64,000 bases of DNA from Flavobacterium aquidurense (GTDB lineage Bacteria > Bacteroidota > Bacteroidia > Flavobacteriales > Flavobacteriaceae). The stretch lies in the NCBI RefSeq assembly GCF_001404985.1, contig NZ_JRLF01000006.1:310001-374000 (forward strand), read 5' to 3'. The translations under genes were made by a program, and so were the position numbers. The notes under the pieces were generated by a model. It saw only the letters and a program-made list of their open reading frames with translations. It ran no database searches and was not told where the DNA came from. Below, in pieces: positions 1 to 10,902 of this stretch (position 1 is its first letter; each line of letters starts with the position of its first letter).

Positions 1-136
1 CTCCTACTGCAAAACTTCCCTGTTCTTCAATAATTATTGGCTTTTGTTTTATTTTCTTTTGCGCTGTGATCGAACAACTGTTTAATAGGAGGAAAAGACA
101 CAAAATGCTGCATCTTGCACTAATTATCTTTTTCAT
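1..136 (-). CDS. N-terminal fragment of a secreted protein, possibly alpha/beta hydrolase
   Basis: Partial gene running off the left edge; about 45 codons are visible, starting at the ATG complementary to 134-136. The product begins with a Lys-rich start, a hydrophobic stretch and a probable lipobox (LLLNSCS), so it is exported or a lipoprotein. The mature part ends the window with EEQGSFAVGG. From memory, that motif is common just before the catalytic domain of secreted Bacteroidota alpha/beta hydrolases, but none of that domain is present here, so the function is a guess. The gene is co-oriented with the SnoaL-like gene just upstream of it (32 bp gap) and may be co-transcribed. Confidence 0.6.
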   Translation of the reverse strand, partial: MKKIISARCSILCLFLLLNSCSITAQKKIKQKPIIIEEQGSFAVG

Positions 137-168
137 ATTATTTTTCTTTTCTCAATTTCTAAAATTTA

Positions 169-609
169 TTATCCAGGTGTCATTAGCTTTGTAAAAGACA
201 ATGATCCTAATTTCCAGCCATTACTTTCTTTTACATACACTTCTGTCACAATAAATGGATTGGTAACTTCATTTCCTCCTACTACTGCTAATAATGTAAT
301 TTTGCTCAAAACTATCGCAGTATTATCTATAATATTTACTGAAACCTCGTGAATGTCTGCTTTCTTGTAATGAATTCCTCCACTTTTAATCACATTAATT
401 TCCTGAGTTTTCCCCCAACTTCCTCCCATATGAACAAAAACAGATTTATCATCAAACAAAGGTGTGAGTTTATCGACGTTCTTATCGGCCATCCATTGCC
501 ATTTTTGCTGTGAAAGATGAATTACTTCCTTTTCAGCAATAGTATTTTGTGCGAAAGAGTTGTTTGCCATTAGAATAAGTACAAGCAATCCAAAAAGTGA
601 TTTTTTCAT
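169..609 (-). CDS. Secreted SnoaL/NTF2-like (DUF4440-type) protein
   Basis: 146 residues with a clear signal peptide (hydrophobic LFGLLVLILMANNSFAQ) and an NTF2-like cone fold pattern: helical start with WQWMADKNVDKL, then FVHMGGSWGKTQEI and a strand-rich end (TAIVLSKITLLAVVGG, WKLGSLSFTKL). The family includes ligand-binding and small enzymatic domains; no catalytic assignment can be made. It lies upstream of the clipped secreted protein at the left edge and downstream of two aldo/keto reductases on the same strand. A second SnoaL-like protein lies at 60612-61052 but is cytosolic. Confidence 0.8.
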   Translation of the reverse strand: MKKSLFGLLVLILMANNSFAQNTIAEKEVIHLSQQKWQWMADKNVDKLTPLFDDKSVFVHMGGSWGKTQEINVIKSGGIHYKKADIHEVSVNIIDNTAIVLSKITLLAVVGGNEVTNPFIVTEVYVKESNGWKLGSLSFTKLMTPG

Positions 610-705
610 AATGATGTAAATTTTTAATTTCTATATTTTTTTCTATTTATAAATTTGATGCCACATTTAAAGCCACAGATAAGAATTCATCTGTAATAAA
701 TAAAA

Positions 706-1848
<1,143 letters not shown>

Positions 1849-1868
1849 TTAAATGTTATTTGGTTTTG

Positions 1869-2822
<954 letters not shown>

Positions 2823-2832
2823 CTAATTGCTG

Positions 2833-2861
2833 TTTAAGCTATACTTAAATAGCTAAATTTG
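2833..2861 (+). promoter_or_regulatory. Putative promoter with dyad, AraC-type gene
   Basis: TAAATTTG at 2854-2861 fits the Bacteroidota -7 element TAnnTTTG and lies 20 bp before the ATG. About 18 bp upstream is TTT at 2833 (an imperfect -33 TTTG). The inverted repeat TTTAAG-N5-CTTAAA (2833-2849) occupies the spacer and could be an operator for autoregulation. The last point is inference. Confidence 0.45.
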
Positions 2862-2881
2862 TGTAACAAATAACGAAAGAC

Positions 2882-3778
2882 ATGGGACAAGTATATAACT
2901 TCGAGACAATTAGTGCATATAATGATTTTAATAATCATGAAACATTATATCCTTTAGTTAGTATAATTGATTTTAGTAAAGCAGAACCAAGAACCGGTTC
3001 TAAAATGAACTTTGAATTATATTGTATATTCTTAAAACAGGTAAAATGCGGAGACTTGAAATATGGTCGTAATTATTACGATTATCAGGAAGGAACATTA
3101 GTTTTTATAAAGCCGGGACAAACTATCGATGTAGAAAATAAAGTAGATATTTACCAACCCGCAGGACATGGATTAGTTTTTCACCCCGATTTGATCCGTG
3201 GTACATCACTTGCTAAAAGTATTACTGAATATAGTTTTTTTGGTTATGATACCAGTGAAGCGCTACATTTATCAGAGAAAGAAAAACAGCTTGTCTTTGA
3301 CTGCTTTGCTAAAATTGAAGTAGAATTAAAACAATCAATTGACAAACACAGCAAAAAACTAATTGCATCCAATATTGAGTTGTTTTTGAATTATTGCGAA
3401 AGATTTTACGACAGGCAATTTATTACCAGAGATACTACCAATAAAGGAATTGTTGAAAAATTTGAAGAACTTTTAAATAGCTATTTTTCCTCAGATAAGC
3501 CTAATAGTATAGGATTACCTTCTGTTGCTTATTATGCCGGAGAACTAAATTTATCTCCTAATTACTTTGGCGATCTTATTAAAAAAGAAACCGGAAAATC
3601 TGCTCAGGAATATATTCAGAATAAAATTATTGAAACTGCAAAAGACAAAATATTCGACTCGACAAAGACAATCAATGAGGTGGCTTATGAATTAGGATTT
3701 AAATACCCGCAGCATTTTACGCGATTTTTTAAACAGCACGTTGGCAGTACTCCTAATGAATATCGAATTATGAATTAA
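2882..3778 (+). CDS. AraC family transcriptional regulator
   Basis: 298 residues. The N-terminal 150 or so residues form a cupin-like sensor (KCGDLKYGRNYYDYQEGTLVFIKPGQ). The C-terminal about 100 residues are a double helix-turn-helix AraC domain: LPSVAYYAGELNLSPNYFGDL for the first HTH, and TINEVAYELGFKYPQHFTRFFKQ followed by the family's closing P-N-E-Y-R (STPNEYRIMN) for the second. It is transcribed divergently from the aldo/keto reductase pair, which suggests it controls those genes in response to a small effector; the effector is unknown. Confidence 0.93.
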   Translation: MGQVYNFETISAYNDFNNHETLYPLVSIIDFSKAEPRTGSKMNFELYCIFLKQVKCGDLKYGRNYYDYQEGTLVFIKPGQTIDVENKVDIYQPAGHGLVFHPDLIRGTSLAKSITEYSFFGYDTSEALHLSEKEKQLVFDCFAKIEVELKQSIDKHSKKLIASNIELFLNYCERFYDRQFITRDTTNKGIVEKFEELLNSYFSSDKPNSIGLPSVAYYAGELNLSPNYFGDLIKKETGKSAQEYIQNKIIETAKDKIFDSTKTINEVAYELGFKYPQHFTRFFKQHVGSTPNEYRIMN

Positions 3779-4093
3779 GGAAATGAAGCCGATAAACGTC
3801 AGTCATAAAATTTATGTTGCTGTCCTAAACAAATTTTGATGTTTATTTTCTAAAAACATTTATTTAATTTTTAATATTATTTGAATCAAATTCTTAAAGA
3901 ATAAATCAAATAATCTTATGGATTTCAACCTGAATAAATATTTTAAAAAAAATCAAAACAAAAACCATTCTAAATTATTTGTTTTATAAAAGCCTCACCA
4001 TTATTATCTTAAAATACTCTTTTAATGATAATTTAGCTTTTCTACGAAATCTATTACCAGTCAATTTTCGTATATGAGGTTAAAGCATTTATC
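3779..4093. other. AT-rich intergenic region, no gene seen
   Basis: 315 bp between the AraC gene and the small winged-helix-like gene. No open frame with a plausible product, no clear terminator and no repeat was found; it is nearly all A/T. Confidence 0.5.
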
Positions 4094-4381
4094 ATGGAAA
4101 CATTATCAATATTTCATATAAAAATTCTGCAAATACTTGCCGGAAGATATGACATGAGCATTACTTTAGAAGAGTTGACCAGCCTTCTTTCTCCTGTATT
4201 TAATTCTCAAACAGTATTTATCGACAATATGCCTACCGAAAAGAAAAACCAAGTAATAGTACTAGATGCTTTACTAGTTTTGAACGACCAGGGATATGTC
4301 TTTTTAAATTCAGATACAGACAAAAGCTGCATAACTGTAAAAGGTTTGATTCAAATAAACAATAAGATCTTGTGCAATTAG
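4094..4381 (+). CDS. Small winged-helix-like protein, intact paralogue of the 13.8 kb pseudogene
   Basis: 95 residues, no signal peptide. The order of segments resembles a winged-helix domain: helix LSIFHIKILQILAGRY, helix TLEELTSLLSPVF, helix QVIVLDALLVLNDQGY and a two-stranded wing (YVFLNSDTDKSCITVKGLIQI). The fold is inferred from the pattern; I do not recognise a named family. A clearly homologous but broken copy lies at 13760-14043 (same METxS start, ILQILA, DxSC, TxKGLI and INNK blocks), which shows that this is a real gene family rather than a chance frame. It stands alone between the AraC gene and convergent ppk. Confidence 0.75.
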   Translation: METLSIFHIKILQILAGRYDMSITLEELTSLLSPVFNSQTVFIDNMPTEKKNQVIVLDALLVLNDQGYVFLNSDTDKSCITVKGLIQINNKILCN

Positions 4382-4486
4382 CTTCGATCTGCAAGAAAAT
4401 GCATCTTTCCCTGAAAAATTAAACTTTGGCTTTCAAAATCTTTGCACGCTTTATATGAAGTTTATATTATCTGATACTTAGCCATT

Positions 4487-6499
4487 TTAATTATTAGCCG
4501 CTATCCAGTCATAAATTTCTGTTTGAGAACGTCTTGATGAATCTTTATTAATTACATCCAAGTCATTTAATCCCTCAGAAGTAATACTTCTTCTTTTTGT
4601 ATTATCTGCCAACTGCAGCTCAATGACTTTATTTATTTCTTGCATAAGATTTTTATCTGATATAGGAAAAGCAACTTCAATTCTTCTGTTTAAATTTCGG
4701 CTTAACATATCTGCAGAAGATAAATAGATCTTCTCTTTGCCGTTATTTGCGAATTTATAAATTCTGCCATGTTCTAAAAACATATCCACAATCCGATAAA
4801 TTTTAATATTCTCCGAAACATTTTTAATTCCAGGCAGCAAAGTACAGATACCGCGGACAATAAGCGTCACTTCAACACCATTTTGGCTTGCTTCAATTAG
4901 TTTTTGTATAATATCTTTTTCATCAACTCCATTTACTTTTAAAAGCAGAGAAGCGTGTTTACCTTCTTTTTTATTTTTTATCTCATTATCAATCATATCT
5001 ATTAACTCCTCTTTCATATTAAAACCCGCAGCCAAAATATGATTTAAAGTTTTTGATTTTTTTTTCGTTTTTAAAAAAGCGAAAACTTTGTTCAGATTGT
5101 TGGTGTATTTTTCTTCTGAAGTAAAAAAACCAAAATCAGAATAAATACTTGCTGTGCTTTCATTGAAATTTCCTGTCGATAAGTAGCTGTAATTCTTCTT
5201 TTTGCCTTGCTTATCTTTCATAGTAACCATAGCTGCTTTAGCATGAACCTTTAAATTAGGCATACTTTGAATTATTTTTATTCCGGCTTTCTTCATTTCT
5301 TTAGACCAGAATAAATTGTTGTACTCATCAAACCTCGCTTTTACTTCAACGAAAACAGTGACCTTTTTTCCGTTTTTTGCGGCGCTGATTAATGCGTTTG
5401 CAATCAGGGACTGGGATGAAATACGATATAAGGTGATTTTAATCTCAGTAACTTCTCTGTGAATTGCAGCCTGATTAAAAAACTGTAAAACGTAATGGTA
5501 CGACTGATACGGAAAATGAAGCAGCTGGTTCTGTTTGTCTATGATCTCAAAAATAGAATCATTGCTTTCAAAAGGCTGATGTTTTAGAGCGGGATAATTT
5601 TTACCCTGCAGTTTGGGCTTTACCGGATTTGGAAATCTGAATAAATCAAAGAAATTATGATGAGTTCCTCCTTTTATCATTTCGTTATCGTGCAGGTTAA
5701 ATACTTTTTTACAGACTAAAACAGCCTCAGGATCCATATTAGAATCATACAGAAATCTTGTTGAGGACCCATGTTTTCTTTCTGCTACTTTTTCTTCAAT
5801 TTTGGCTATTAAATCTCCTGAATTTTCATCTTTTATAAGGTAATTTTCATCTCGGTTTAATTTTATTGCATTACAGGAAACAACTTCCATTGAAGGAAAT
5901 ATAAAGGTTAGGCAGTTTTTAATTATAGTATCTAAAGAAATAATATAATGTTTGTTTCCAATACTTTGCAGCTGTTTAAACCGGTCTAATTTGTCTGAGG
6001 GAATATTTACATAGGCATAATTAATTTTTTCATTGGCATCCATCAATTTTATAAGAAGATACAAACCTCTGTTGTCCAGAAAATAGTTTTTTGATTTGGG
6101 ACTCGAAATGTAAATTACCTGAATGTATGACAGTATAAAACTCTTAAAATAATATTCAATTTCCTGCAGGTGATCTGCTGGTATTTTTTGATTTTCATAA
6201 TAGGTAATATTATTTTCAGCAAGTTCGGGCAATATTGAATTTCTCCAGATTTCTCCAAATCTATTCTGCTGCCTGTTGACCTCTGTCAATATCTGTTCCA
6301 ATAAATCTATGCTCTTTTTTGAATTCTTCTTGAGCAGTTTGTTTATTTTAACCCTGAAAAATTCATCTAAATTTGAAGAATGAATCGCTAAAAATTTAAT
6401 TCTTTCATACAATGCGTTAGTAATATCATCAGCTTCATCTAAAATACAATTATTGAATGACAGCCATGAAATTTCTGAGGGAATAAGATAGTTTTGCAC
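4487..6499 (-). CDS. ppk1: Polyphosphate kinase 1
   Basis: 670 residues, close to the roughly 690 of E. coli Ppk. The N-terminal domain carries the family signature EISWLSFNNCILDEA and FLAIHSSNLDEFFRVKI. The catalytic phospholipase-D-like domains carry the autophosphorylated histidine in NLKVHAKAAMV and a second conserved histidine in LEHGRIYKFANNG, with LSTGNFNESTASIYSDFGFF between them. It makes inorganic polyphosphate from ATP reversibly in the cytoplasm. It lies 131 bp downstream of the potassium transporter gene kup, same strand. An exported Ppx/GppA-like protein occurs at 37330 but is not linked to it. Confidence 0.95.
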   Translation of the reverse strand: MQNYLIPSEISWLSFNNCILDEADDITNALYERIKFLAIHSSNLDEFFRVKINKLLKKNSKKSIDLLEQILTEVNRQQNRFGEIWRNSILPELAENNITYYENQKIPADHLQEIEYYFKSFILSYIQVIYISSPKSKNYFLDNRGLYLLIKLMDANEKINYAYVNIPSDKLDRFKQLQSIGNKHYIISLDTIIKNCLTFIFPSMEVVSCNAIKLNRDENYLIKDENSGDLIAKIEEKVAERKHGSSTRFLYDSNMDPEAVLVCKKVFNLHDNEMIKGGTHHNFFDLFRFPNPVKPKLQGKNYPALKHQPFESNDSIFEIIDKQNQLLHFPYQSYHYVLQFFNQAAIHREVTEIKITLYRISSQSLIANALISAAKNGKKVTVFVEVKARFDEYNNLFWSKEMKKAGIKIIQSMPNLKVHAKAAMVTMKDKQGKKKNYSYLSTGNFNESTASIYSDFGFFTSEEKYTNNLNKVFAFLKTKKKSKTLNHILAAGFNMKEELIDMIDNEIKNKKEGKHASLLLKVNGVDEKDIIQKLIEASQNGVEVTLIVRGICTLLPGIKNVSENIKIYRIVDMFLEHGRIYKFANNGKEKIYLSSADMLSRNLNRRIEVAFPISDKNLMQEINKVIELQLADNTKRRSITSEGLNDLDVINKDSSRRSQTEIYDWIAANN

Positions 6500-6630
6500 G
6501 TCTAAAAGGATGTTTAATGAAAATTAAAAAAGGTATAAATTTCAGTAATAATTACTTTTAATTCAAGTTTAACCCAGAAATTAACCATAATTTCATTTAA
6601 GGCTAACATTTCTAAAATTGCCAATTTTGA

Positions 6631-8595
6631 TTAATTATAAATTCGGGTCATTTTAAAGTCTTCCGGAAGATGTAAAATCATCGGGAATTTTTCGACTTTT
6701 ACAGAACTGGTATCCAGTCCAAAACCTTTTTCCTCAGACAAACTGAATTTCTTAAGTAAAAAATAACTGTTCATAATTACTTTTTCAGACCACGTAAAAT
6801 CATTGTCCATTGAAAGTATTTTTTTAGATAACACAAATTTAAAATCTCCCATTATGTTATTGCTGTTCAATGACACGTAACGGCTGGTTATGTCTACTTC
6901 TCTTTTTATTACCATGTCGCGAATCACTTCCTTAAACATTAGATTTGTTTTCATAGGCTCTCTAAATCCAAGATAAAAATCAATTCGGTATAAATCATCC
7001 TTTACCATTTCGGTTACTTTATAGTCTCTCCTGTAAGGCTGATCAACAATATTAATGTGAATGAACCAGTAGATATCGGCTCTCTTAGGACGCATTTGTA
7101 AGATAGAATATATTGCTTTTTGCTCAATGTCACTTGTTCTTACAGCATTTGTCATGTAAACCAAATGTGTTGCATATTTGGGAATCGATTCGTCTATACT
7201 TAGTTCAGAAAGTACTTTTTTATATCCTTCAATTGGGACATATTTGGTGTAATTTTTACTAATCGATTTTGCTTTCCACCAGGTTGCCATTACTGCAATC
7301 AGGATCAATGCGACAAATACGGCAACATATCCGCCATGCATGAATTTATTTAAACTGGCAATTAAAAAACTAAGTTCGATTACCATATAAATTGTTATAG
7401 ATGCCGAAATAATGTACCACGGAATTCTTCTCATGATCAGATAATAATTAAGCAGCAAAGTGGTCATAATCATACACAAAACAATTGCAAGTCCATAAGC
7501 GGCTTCCATTTTTTGAGATTCCCTGAAATGAAGTACAATCATAATACAACCCAACATCATAAGCCAGTTTATTGACGGGATATACAATTGTCCTTTTTGT
7601 TCTGTAGGATATTTGATTTTCACCTTTGGCCAGAAATTCAATTTTATCGCCTCATTAATCAAAGTAAATGAACCGCTTATTAAAGCTTGCGAAGCGATAA
7701 CCGCTGCCAGTGTGGCAATTACAATTCCGGCAGGTATAAACCATTCCGGCATCATTAAGTAAAAAGGATTTGCATATTTTCCGCCAAGACTAAATAACGT
7801 TTCTCCCTCATGCTGAATCAAATAAGCGGCTTGTCCGAAGTAATTTAACAGCAACGCACTTTTAACAAAAATCCAGCTGATTCTGATATTTTTTCTGCCG
7901 CAATGCCCCATGTCAGAATATAAAGCTTCCGCTCCTGTTGTACACAAGAAAACAAAACCCAATACATAAAATCCTTCCGGATGAATGCTCAGCAAATGAT
8001 ATGCATAATAAGGATTTACGGCTTTTAAAACATCTGGATGATGTGTAATTTGCATGATTCCCAAAACTGCCAGCATACCAAACCAGATCAGCATTATAGG
8101 TGCAAAAAATTTCCCAACCAATTTAGTTCCAAACTGCTGAATGGCAAAAAGCGCAACCAAAATGGCTATAATTATAGGTACGGTATCAATTTTAGGATAT
8201 AAGGTTCTCATCCCTTCAATTGCCGATGATACAGACATTGGCGGTGTAATAATTCCATCAGCAAGTAATGCGCTTCCGCCAATAATAGCCGGAACAATTA
8301 ACCATTTTACTTTCGTACGCCTCACTAAGGCATAAAGCGCAAAAATACCGCCTTCACCATTATTATCAGCGCTTAGTGTAATGAAAATGTATTTTATTGT
8401 GGCTTGTAAAGTCAATGTCCAAAGTACCGCTGATACTCCGCCCAAAACTACATTTTTATCAATATTGTGAATTCCAATTATGGCTTTCATTACATATAAT
8501 GGCGAAGTGCCAATATCACCGTAAATTATTCCTAATGCTATAAACAAGCCTCCCAGCGTTAATTTACTGTGCAAATCGTTATGTTTTCCGCTCAT
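6631..8595 (-). CDS. kup: Kup family potassium uptake protein
   Basis: 654 residues. The start contains the highly conserved GIIYGDIGTSPLYVMKAI, followed by about 12 hydrophobic segments up to residue 450 or so and a hydrophilic cytosolic C-terminal domain, as in the HAK/KUP/KT family. Other family marks are NGEGGIFALYALVRR, DGIITPPMSVSSAIEG and GTTGAEALYSDMGH-like LCTTGAEALYSDMGHCG. It imports K+ by proton symport across the inner membrane. It is followed by ppk1 on the same strand and preceded by a decayed remnant. Confidence 0.95.
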   Translation of the reverse strand: MSGKHNDLHSKLTLGGLFIALGIIYGDIGTSPLYVMKAIIGIHNIDKNVVLGGVSAVLWTLTLQATIKYIFITLSADNNGEGGIFALYALVRRTKVKWLIVPAIIGGSALLADGIITPPMSVSSAIEGMRTLYPKIDTVPIIIAILVALFAIQQFGTKLVGKFFAPIMLIWFGMLAVLGIMQITHHPDVLKAVNPYYAYHLLSIHPEGFYVLGFVFLCTTGAEALYSDMGHCGRKNIRISWIFVKSALLLNYFGQAAYLIQHEGETLFSLGGKYANPFYLMMPEWFIPAGIVIATLAAVIASQALISGSFTLINEAIKLNFWPKVKIKYPTEQKGQLYIPSINWLMMLGCIMIVLHFRESQKMEAAYGLAIVLCMIMTTLLLNYYLIMRRIPWYIISASITIYMVIELSFLIASLNKFMHGGYVAVFVALILIAVMATWWKAKSISKNYTKYVPIEGYKKVLSELSIDESIPKYATHLVYMTNAVRTSDIEQKAIYSILQMRPKRADIYWFIHINIVDQPYRRDYKVTEMVKDDLYRIDFYLGFREPMKTNLMFKEVIRDMVIKREVDITSRYVSLNSNNIMGDFKFVLSKKILSMDNDFTWSEKVIMNSYFLLKKFSLSEEKGFGLDTSSVKVEKFPMILHLPEDFKMTRIYN

Positions 8596-8621
8596 AATTT
8601 AAAATATAATACTGCTAATTA

Positions 8622-8868
8622 TTAAACATTTTGTGTTTCGTAACCCTCTATCCATTGTTTTTCTTCAGCAGCAATTATTTCTAACTTCGCTACAATATGA
8701 ACAAGATTATTCTCCAGAGAAATTCGTCCGTCACGCAATTCTTTGTTATAAAAATCTTTTTCTGATTTGTAAAATCATCTCTCCTGTATAAATATACTCA
8801 GAATTATCGTGACTTTTCTTCGGAGAGGTTCTTTTTAAGGCTTCTTTGAGATAAATATCGATTTCAAT
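8622..8868 (-). pseudogene. Remnant of an unrecognised coding sequence
   Basis: Read on the minus strand, two overlapping frames give coherent protein-like text without a start codon: IEIDIYLKEALKRTSPKKS then SEYIYTGEMILQ in one frame and, after a one-base shift near 8770, KSEKDFYNKELRDGRISLE and KLEIIAAEEKQWIEGYETQ ending at a TAA (8622-8624). The composition is normal for the genome, which argues for a decayed gene rather than chance. A possible older upstream piece is seen around 8880-8960. I cannot name the family. Confidence 0.45.
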
Positions 8869-8876
8869 TAAGGCTC

Positions 8877-9235
8877 ACGATTTTTTTTAAGTTACTGAAG
8901 AATCATATTTTTAATCTCAACCGTAATTATTAGATTCTGAAATATTGGAGCGGCTGCGTATTTGTTCGCTAAGAGTTTGTTTTTTGTGTTTAGATTTCAA
9001 TTTTATTCATTTCTGAGTTTTCAAATCTAAATTTTGATACTAATACTTACAGTAAAATAATTTAAATTTACCTTCACAGACTTGATTTTTTAAGTTCAAA
9101 AATCCCTTCTAAAATTTATATCTAGAATCTTATTTTCATTCAATTACCAGTTTTTTAAAATTTATACCTTACGATACATACAAAACATTTTCGAATCAAA
9201 ATTAGAATAATTAACTAATAACAAAATTCTACTCT
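8877..9235. other. AT-rich region, no intact gene
   Basis: About 360 bp ahead of the ABM-fold gene. It may hold further decayed sequence of the adjacent remnant (a short frame reading EQIRSRSNISESNNYG on the minus strand at roughly 8900-8960) and otherwise shows nothing beyond A/T richness. Confidence 0.4.
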
Positions 9236-9643
9236 ATGAAAACTAAACATTTATTAATCAGATTATTAATTTTTAGCATAATGATATTTAATACAAAAGC
9301 TTTTGCCCAGCAGGATAATAGAAAAGTTCGAATTGCCAAAATAGAAGTTTATCCCTCTTTTCTAAATGAATATAAAACAGCACTTGCGGAGCATGCAGAA
9401 ATTGCCGTTAAAGTTGAACCCGGAGTGCTCGCTCTTCAGGCTGTGTATGACAAAAAGCAACCGGAATTGGTAACGGTTTTTGAAGTATATGCCAGTGAAG
9501 AAGCATATCAGATACATTTAAAAACACCACATTTTTTAAAATATAAAAATGGTACTTTAAAAATGGTAAAATCTTTGGAACTTATAGAGGTCTCTCCTAT
9601 TGCACTTGAGATTAAACCTGAATTAATTAAAAATAAAAAATAG
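9236..9643 (+). CDS. Secreted antibiotic-biosynthesis-monooxygenase (ABM) fold protein
   Basis: 135 residues. The first 24 or so are a signal peptide (LLIRLLIFSIMIFNTKAFAQ). The mature part is a dimeric ferredoxin-like ABM domain: VRIAKIEVYPSFLNEYKTAL, then EPGVLALQAVYDKKQPELVTVFEVYASEEAYQIHLKTPHFLKY, where the H..TPHF segment is typical of putative quinol monooxygenases such as YgiN. The family oxidises quinols or degrades small aromatics, but many members are uncharacterised. The exported location is unusual for YgiN-like proteins though common in Bacteroidota homologues, as far as I recall. It stands alone and is convergent with the DUF4833 gene. Confidence 0.85.
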   Translation: MKTKHLLIRLLIFSIMIFNTKAFAQQDNRKVRIAKIEVYPSFLNEYKTALAEHAEIAVKVEPGVLALQAVYDKKQPELVTVFEVYASEEAYQIHLKTPHFLKYKNGTLKMVKSLELIEVSPIALEIKPELIKNKK

Positions 9644-9673
9644 AAATAAAGGAAATTAATAGATAATAGTATC

Positions 9674-10267
9674 CTATTTCAACAACATTCTTTCCGTAAT
9701 TGTTTTATTTGAGGAAGTCTCAATTCCGGTAACTTCGGCATACTTTACATTGGGCAGCCAGAAAGAACCTCCTTCAATGCGTACAAATATTTTTTCTACC
9801 AGTATTCTTTTCTGATTTACACTTACGAAAACATGGTATTTTTGATCTGAATCTATCTTTTTTAAGGTTAAGGGTAACTTTTTGTATGATACAAATTGAA
9901 TTTCAAACTCTTCATTATCCAGGGTTTTACTTTCTAATCCGTATGCAAATTTTCGTTGCATATAACTAAAATCCTTTTTTTCTCCTTTCTCAGCATATCG
10001 AATCCAATAGGCTTTTATAGGATTGTTTTTATCTATTTTTCCATTTTCCTGGTAGTTTATGGCATAAATAGCAGTGTTTATATTGGGATCTCGCTGAATA
10101 TAAAATAACATATTATCTACATTTTTAGGCGTAGGAAAATGTAATGGCGACGGATTTTTGGATTGTGCCAATAAATTTCCGGAAATTATATTTACTAAGA
10201 TCGTTATCACGATTAGTGATTTTGTAATATATTTAAATAATAATTTGTTCATAAACGAAATTTTCAT
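9674..10267 (-). CDS. DUF4833 domain protein, exported
   Basis: 197 residues. An N-terminal hydrophobic segment (YITKSLIVITILVNIISGNLLAQ) is a signal peptide or anchor. The rest matches DUF4833: FPTPKNVDNMLFYIQRDPN near the start, then AIYAINYQENGKIDKNNPI, AYWIRYAEKG and a late FVRIEGGSFWLPNVKYAEVTG. The function of the family is not known. A shorter start at the internal MNKLLFKYI (codon 6) is also possible. It is convergent with the ABM gene (30 bp gap). Confidence 0.82.
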   Translation of the reverse strand: MKISFMNKLLFKYITKSLIVITILVNIISGNLLAQSKNPSPLHFPTPKNVDNMLFYIQRDPNINTAIYAINYQENGKIDKNNPIKAYWIRYAEKGEKKDFSYMQRKFAYGLESKTLDNEEFEIQFVSYKKLPLTLKKIDSDQKYHVFVSVNQKRILVEKIFVRIEGGSFWLPNVKYAEVTGIETSSNKTITERMLLK

Positions 10268-10348
10268 TGGTTGTAAATATTTAAATATCCCAAGGCTTCG
10301 GGCAATGTCATTAAGTTAAGCTTTTAGAAAATAAAATTATTGCAAATC

Positions 10349-10458
10349 AAATCCGTTTTATCCGCGTTTTTACGAAGTAAATCTGTTTTATCCGCATCAA
10401 AATTAGACGCTGATTTTACGGATTCGCAAAAGCGAAAACGCTGATAAAAACGGATTTT
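10349..10458. repeat. Intergenic REP-like dyad element
   Basis: Two direct copies of ATCYGTTTTATCCGC occur at about 10351 and 10381. An inverted arm, GATAAAAACGGAT, lies at about 10443-10455, so the element can fold into a long imperfect hairpin. A second internal dyad is TTCGC-AAAA-GCGAA. The element lies just past the end of gtrA and ends in T-rich sequence on neither strand clearly, so it looks more like a dispersed extragenic palindrome of flavobacterial type than a simple terminator. Only one copy was noticed in this window. Confidence 0.6.
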
Positions 10459-10469
10459 TTAATTATATA

Positions 10470-10901
10470 CTAATTTGATTCGATTACATTCTGTTTTTCA
10501 TTTGCCTTAAAAACCCAATATTTAATCAGTGGATAATTAAACCCATACGAAACGAAACTATCCGTGATTAATCTTCCGATTCTATAATCGATTTGAAATA
10601 CTTTTTGCAGAATAAGCGTACCAAATGATTTTAAGGAAATACTTCCCAATACCACCAACGCAAATTTAAAAAGCTGACTATTGATGTGGCTGCTACAACC
10701 GGATTGATTTTTAAATACCCAAAATCTATTGATACTAAAATTGACAATGGCGCCAACGGTTCCGGAGATTAGAATAGAAAAGGTAAAATGCATTTTAAAT
10801 ACTTCGGTTAATAAAATCATTAGACCATAATCTGTAATGCCGCCTAAAAATGCCGCAACTTGTGCTTGTAGAAAAGTCATAATAGATTTTTTTCTGAACA
10901 T
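10470..10901 (-). CDS. GtrA family membrane protein
   Basis: 143 residues with four hydrophobic segments and the GtrA pattern: QAQVAAFLGGITDYGLMILLTEVF, the second segment ending INFSINRFWVFKNQ, and the last ending FNYPLIKYWVFKA. GtrA-like proteins are thought to flip or assist transfer of prenyl-linked sugars in the inner membrane. It is the last gene of a tight run (2 bp after the CDP-alcohol transferase stop), which ties it to lipid or polysaccharide chemistry here. Confidence 0.9.
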   Translation of the reverse strand: MFRKKSIMTFLQAQVAAFLGGITDYGLMILLTEVFKMHFTFSILISGTVGAIVNFSINRFWVFKNQSGCSSHINSQLFKFALVVLGSISLKSFGTLILQKVFQIDYRIGRLITDSFVSYGFNYPLIKYWVFKANEKQNVIESN

Positions 10902-10902
10902 A

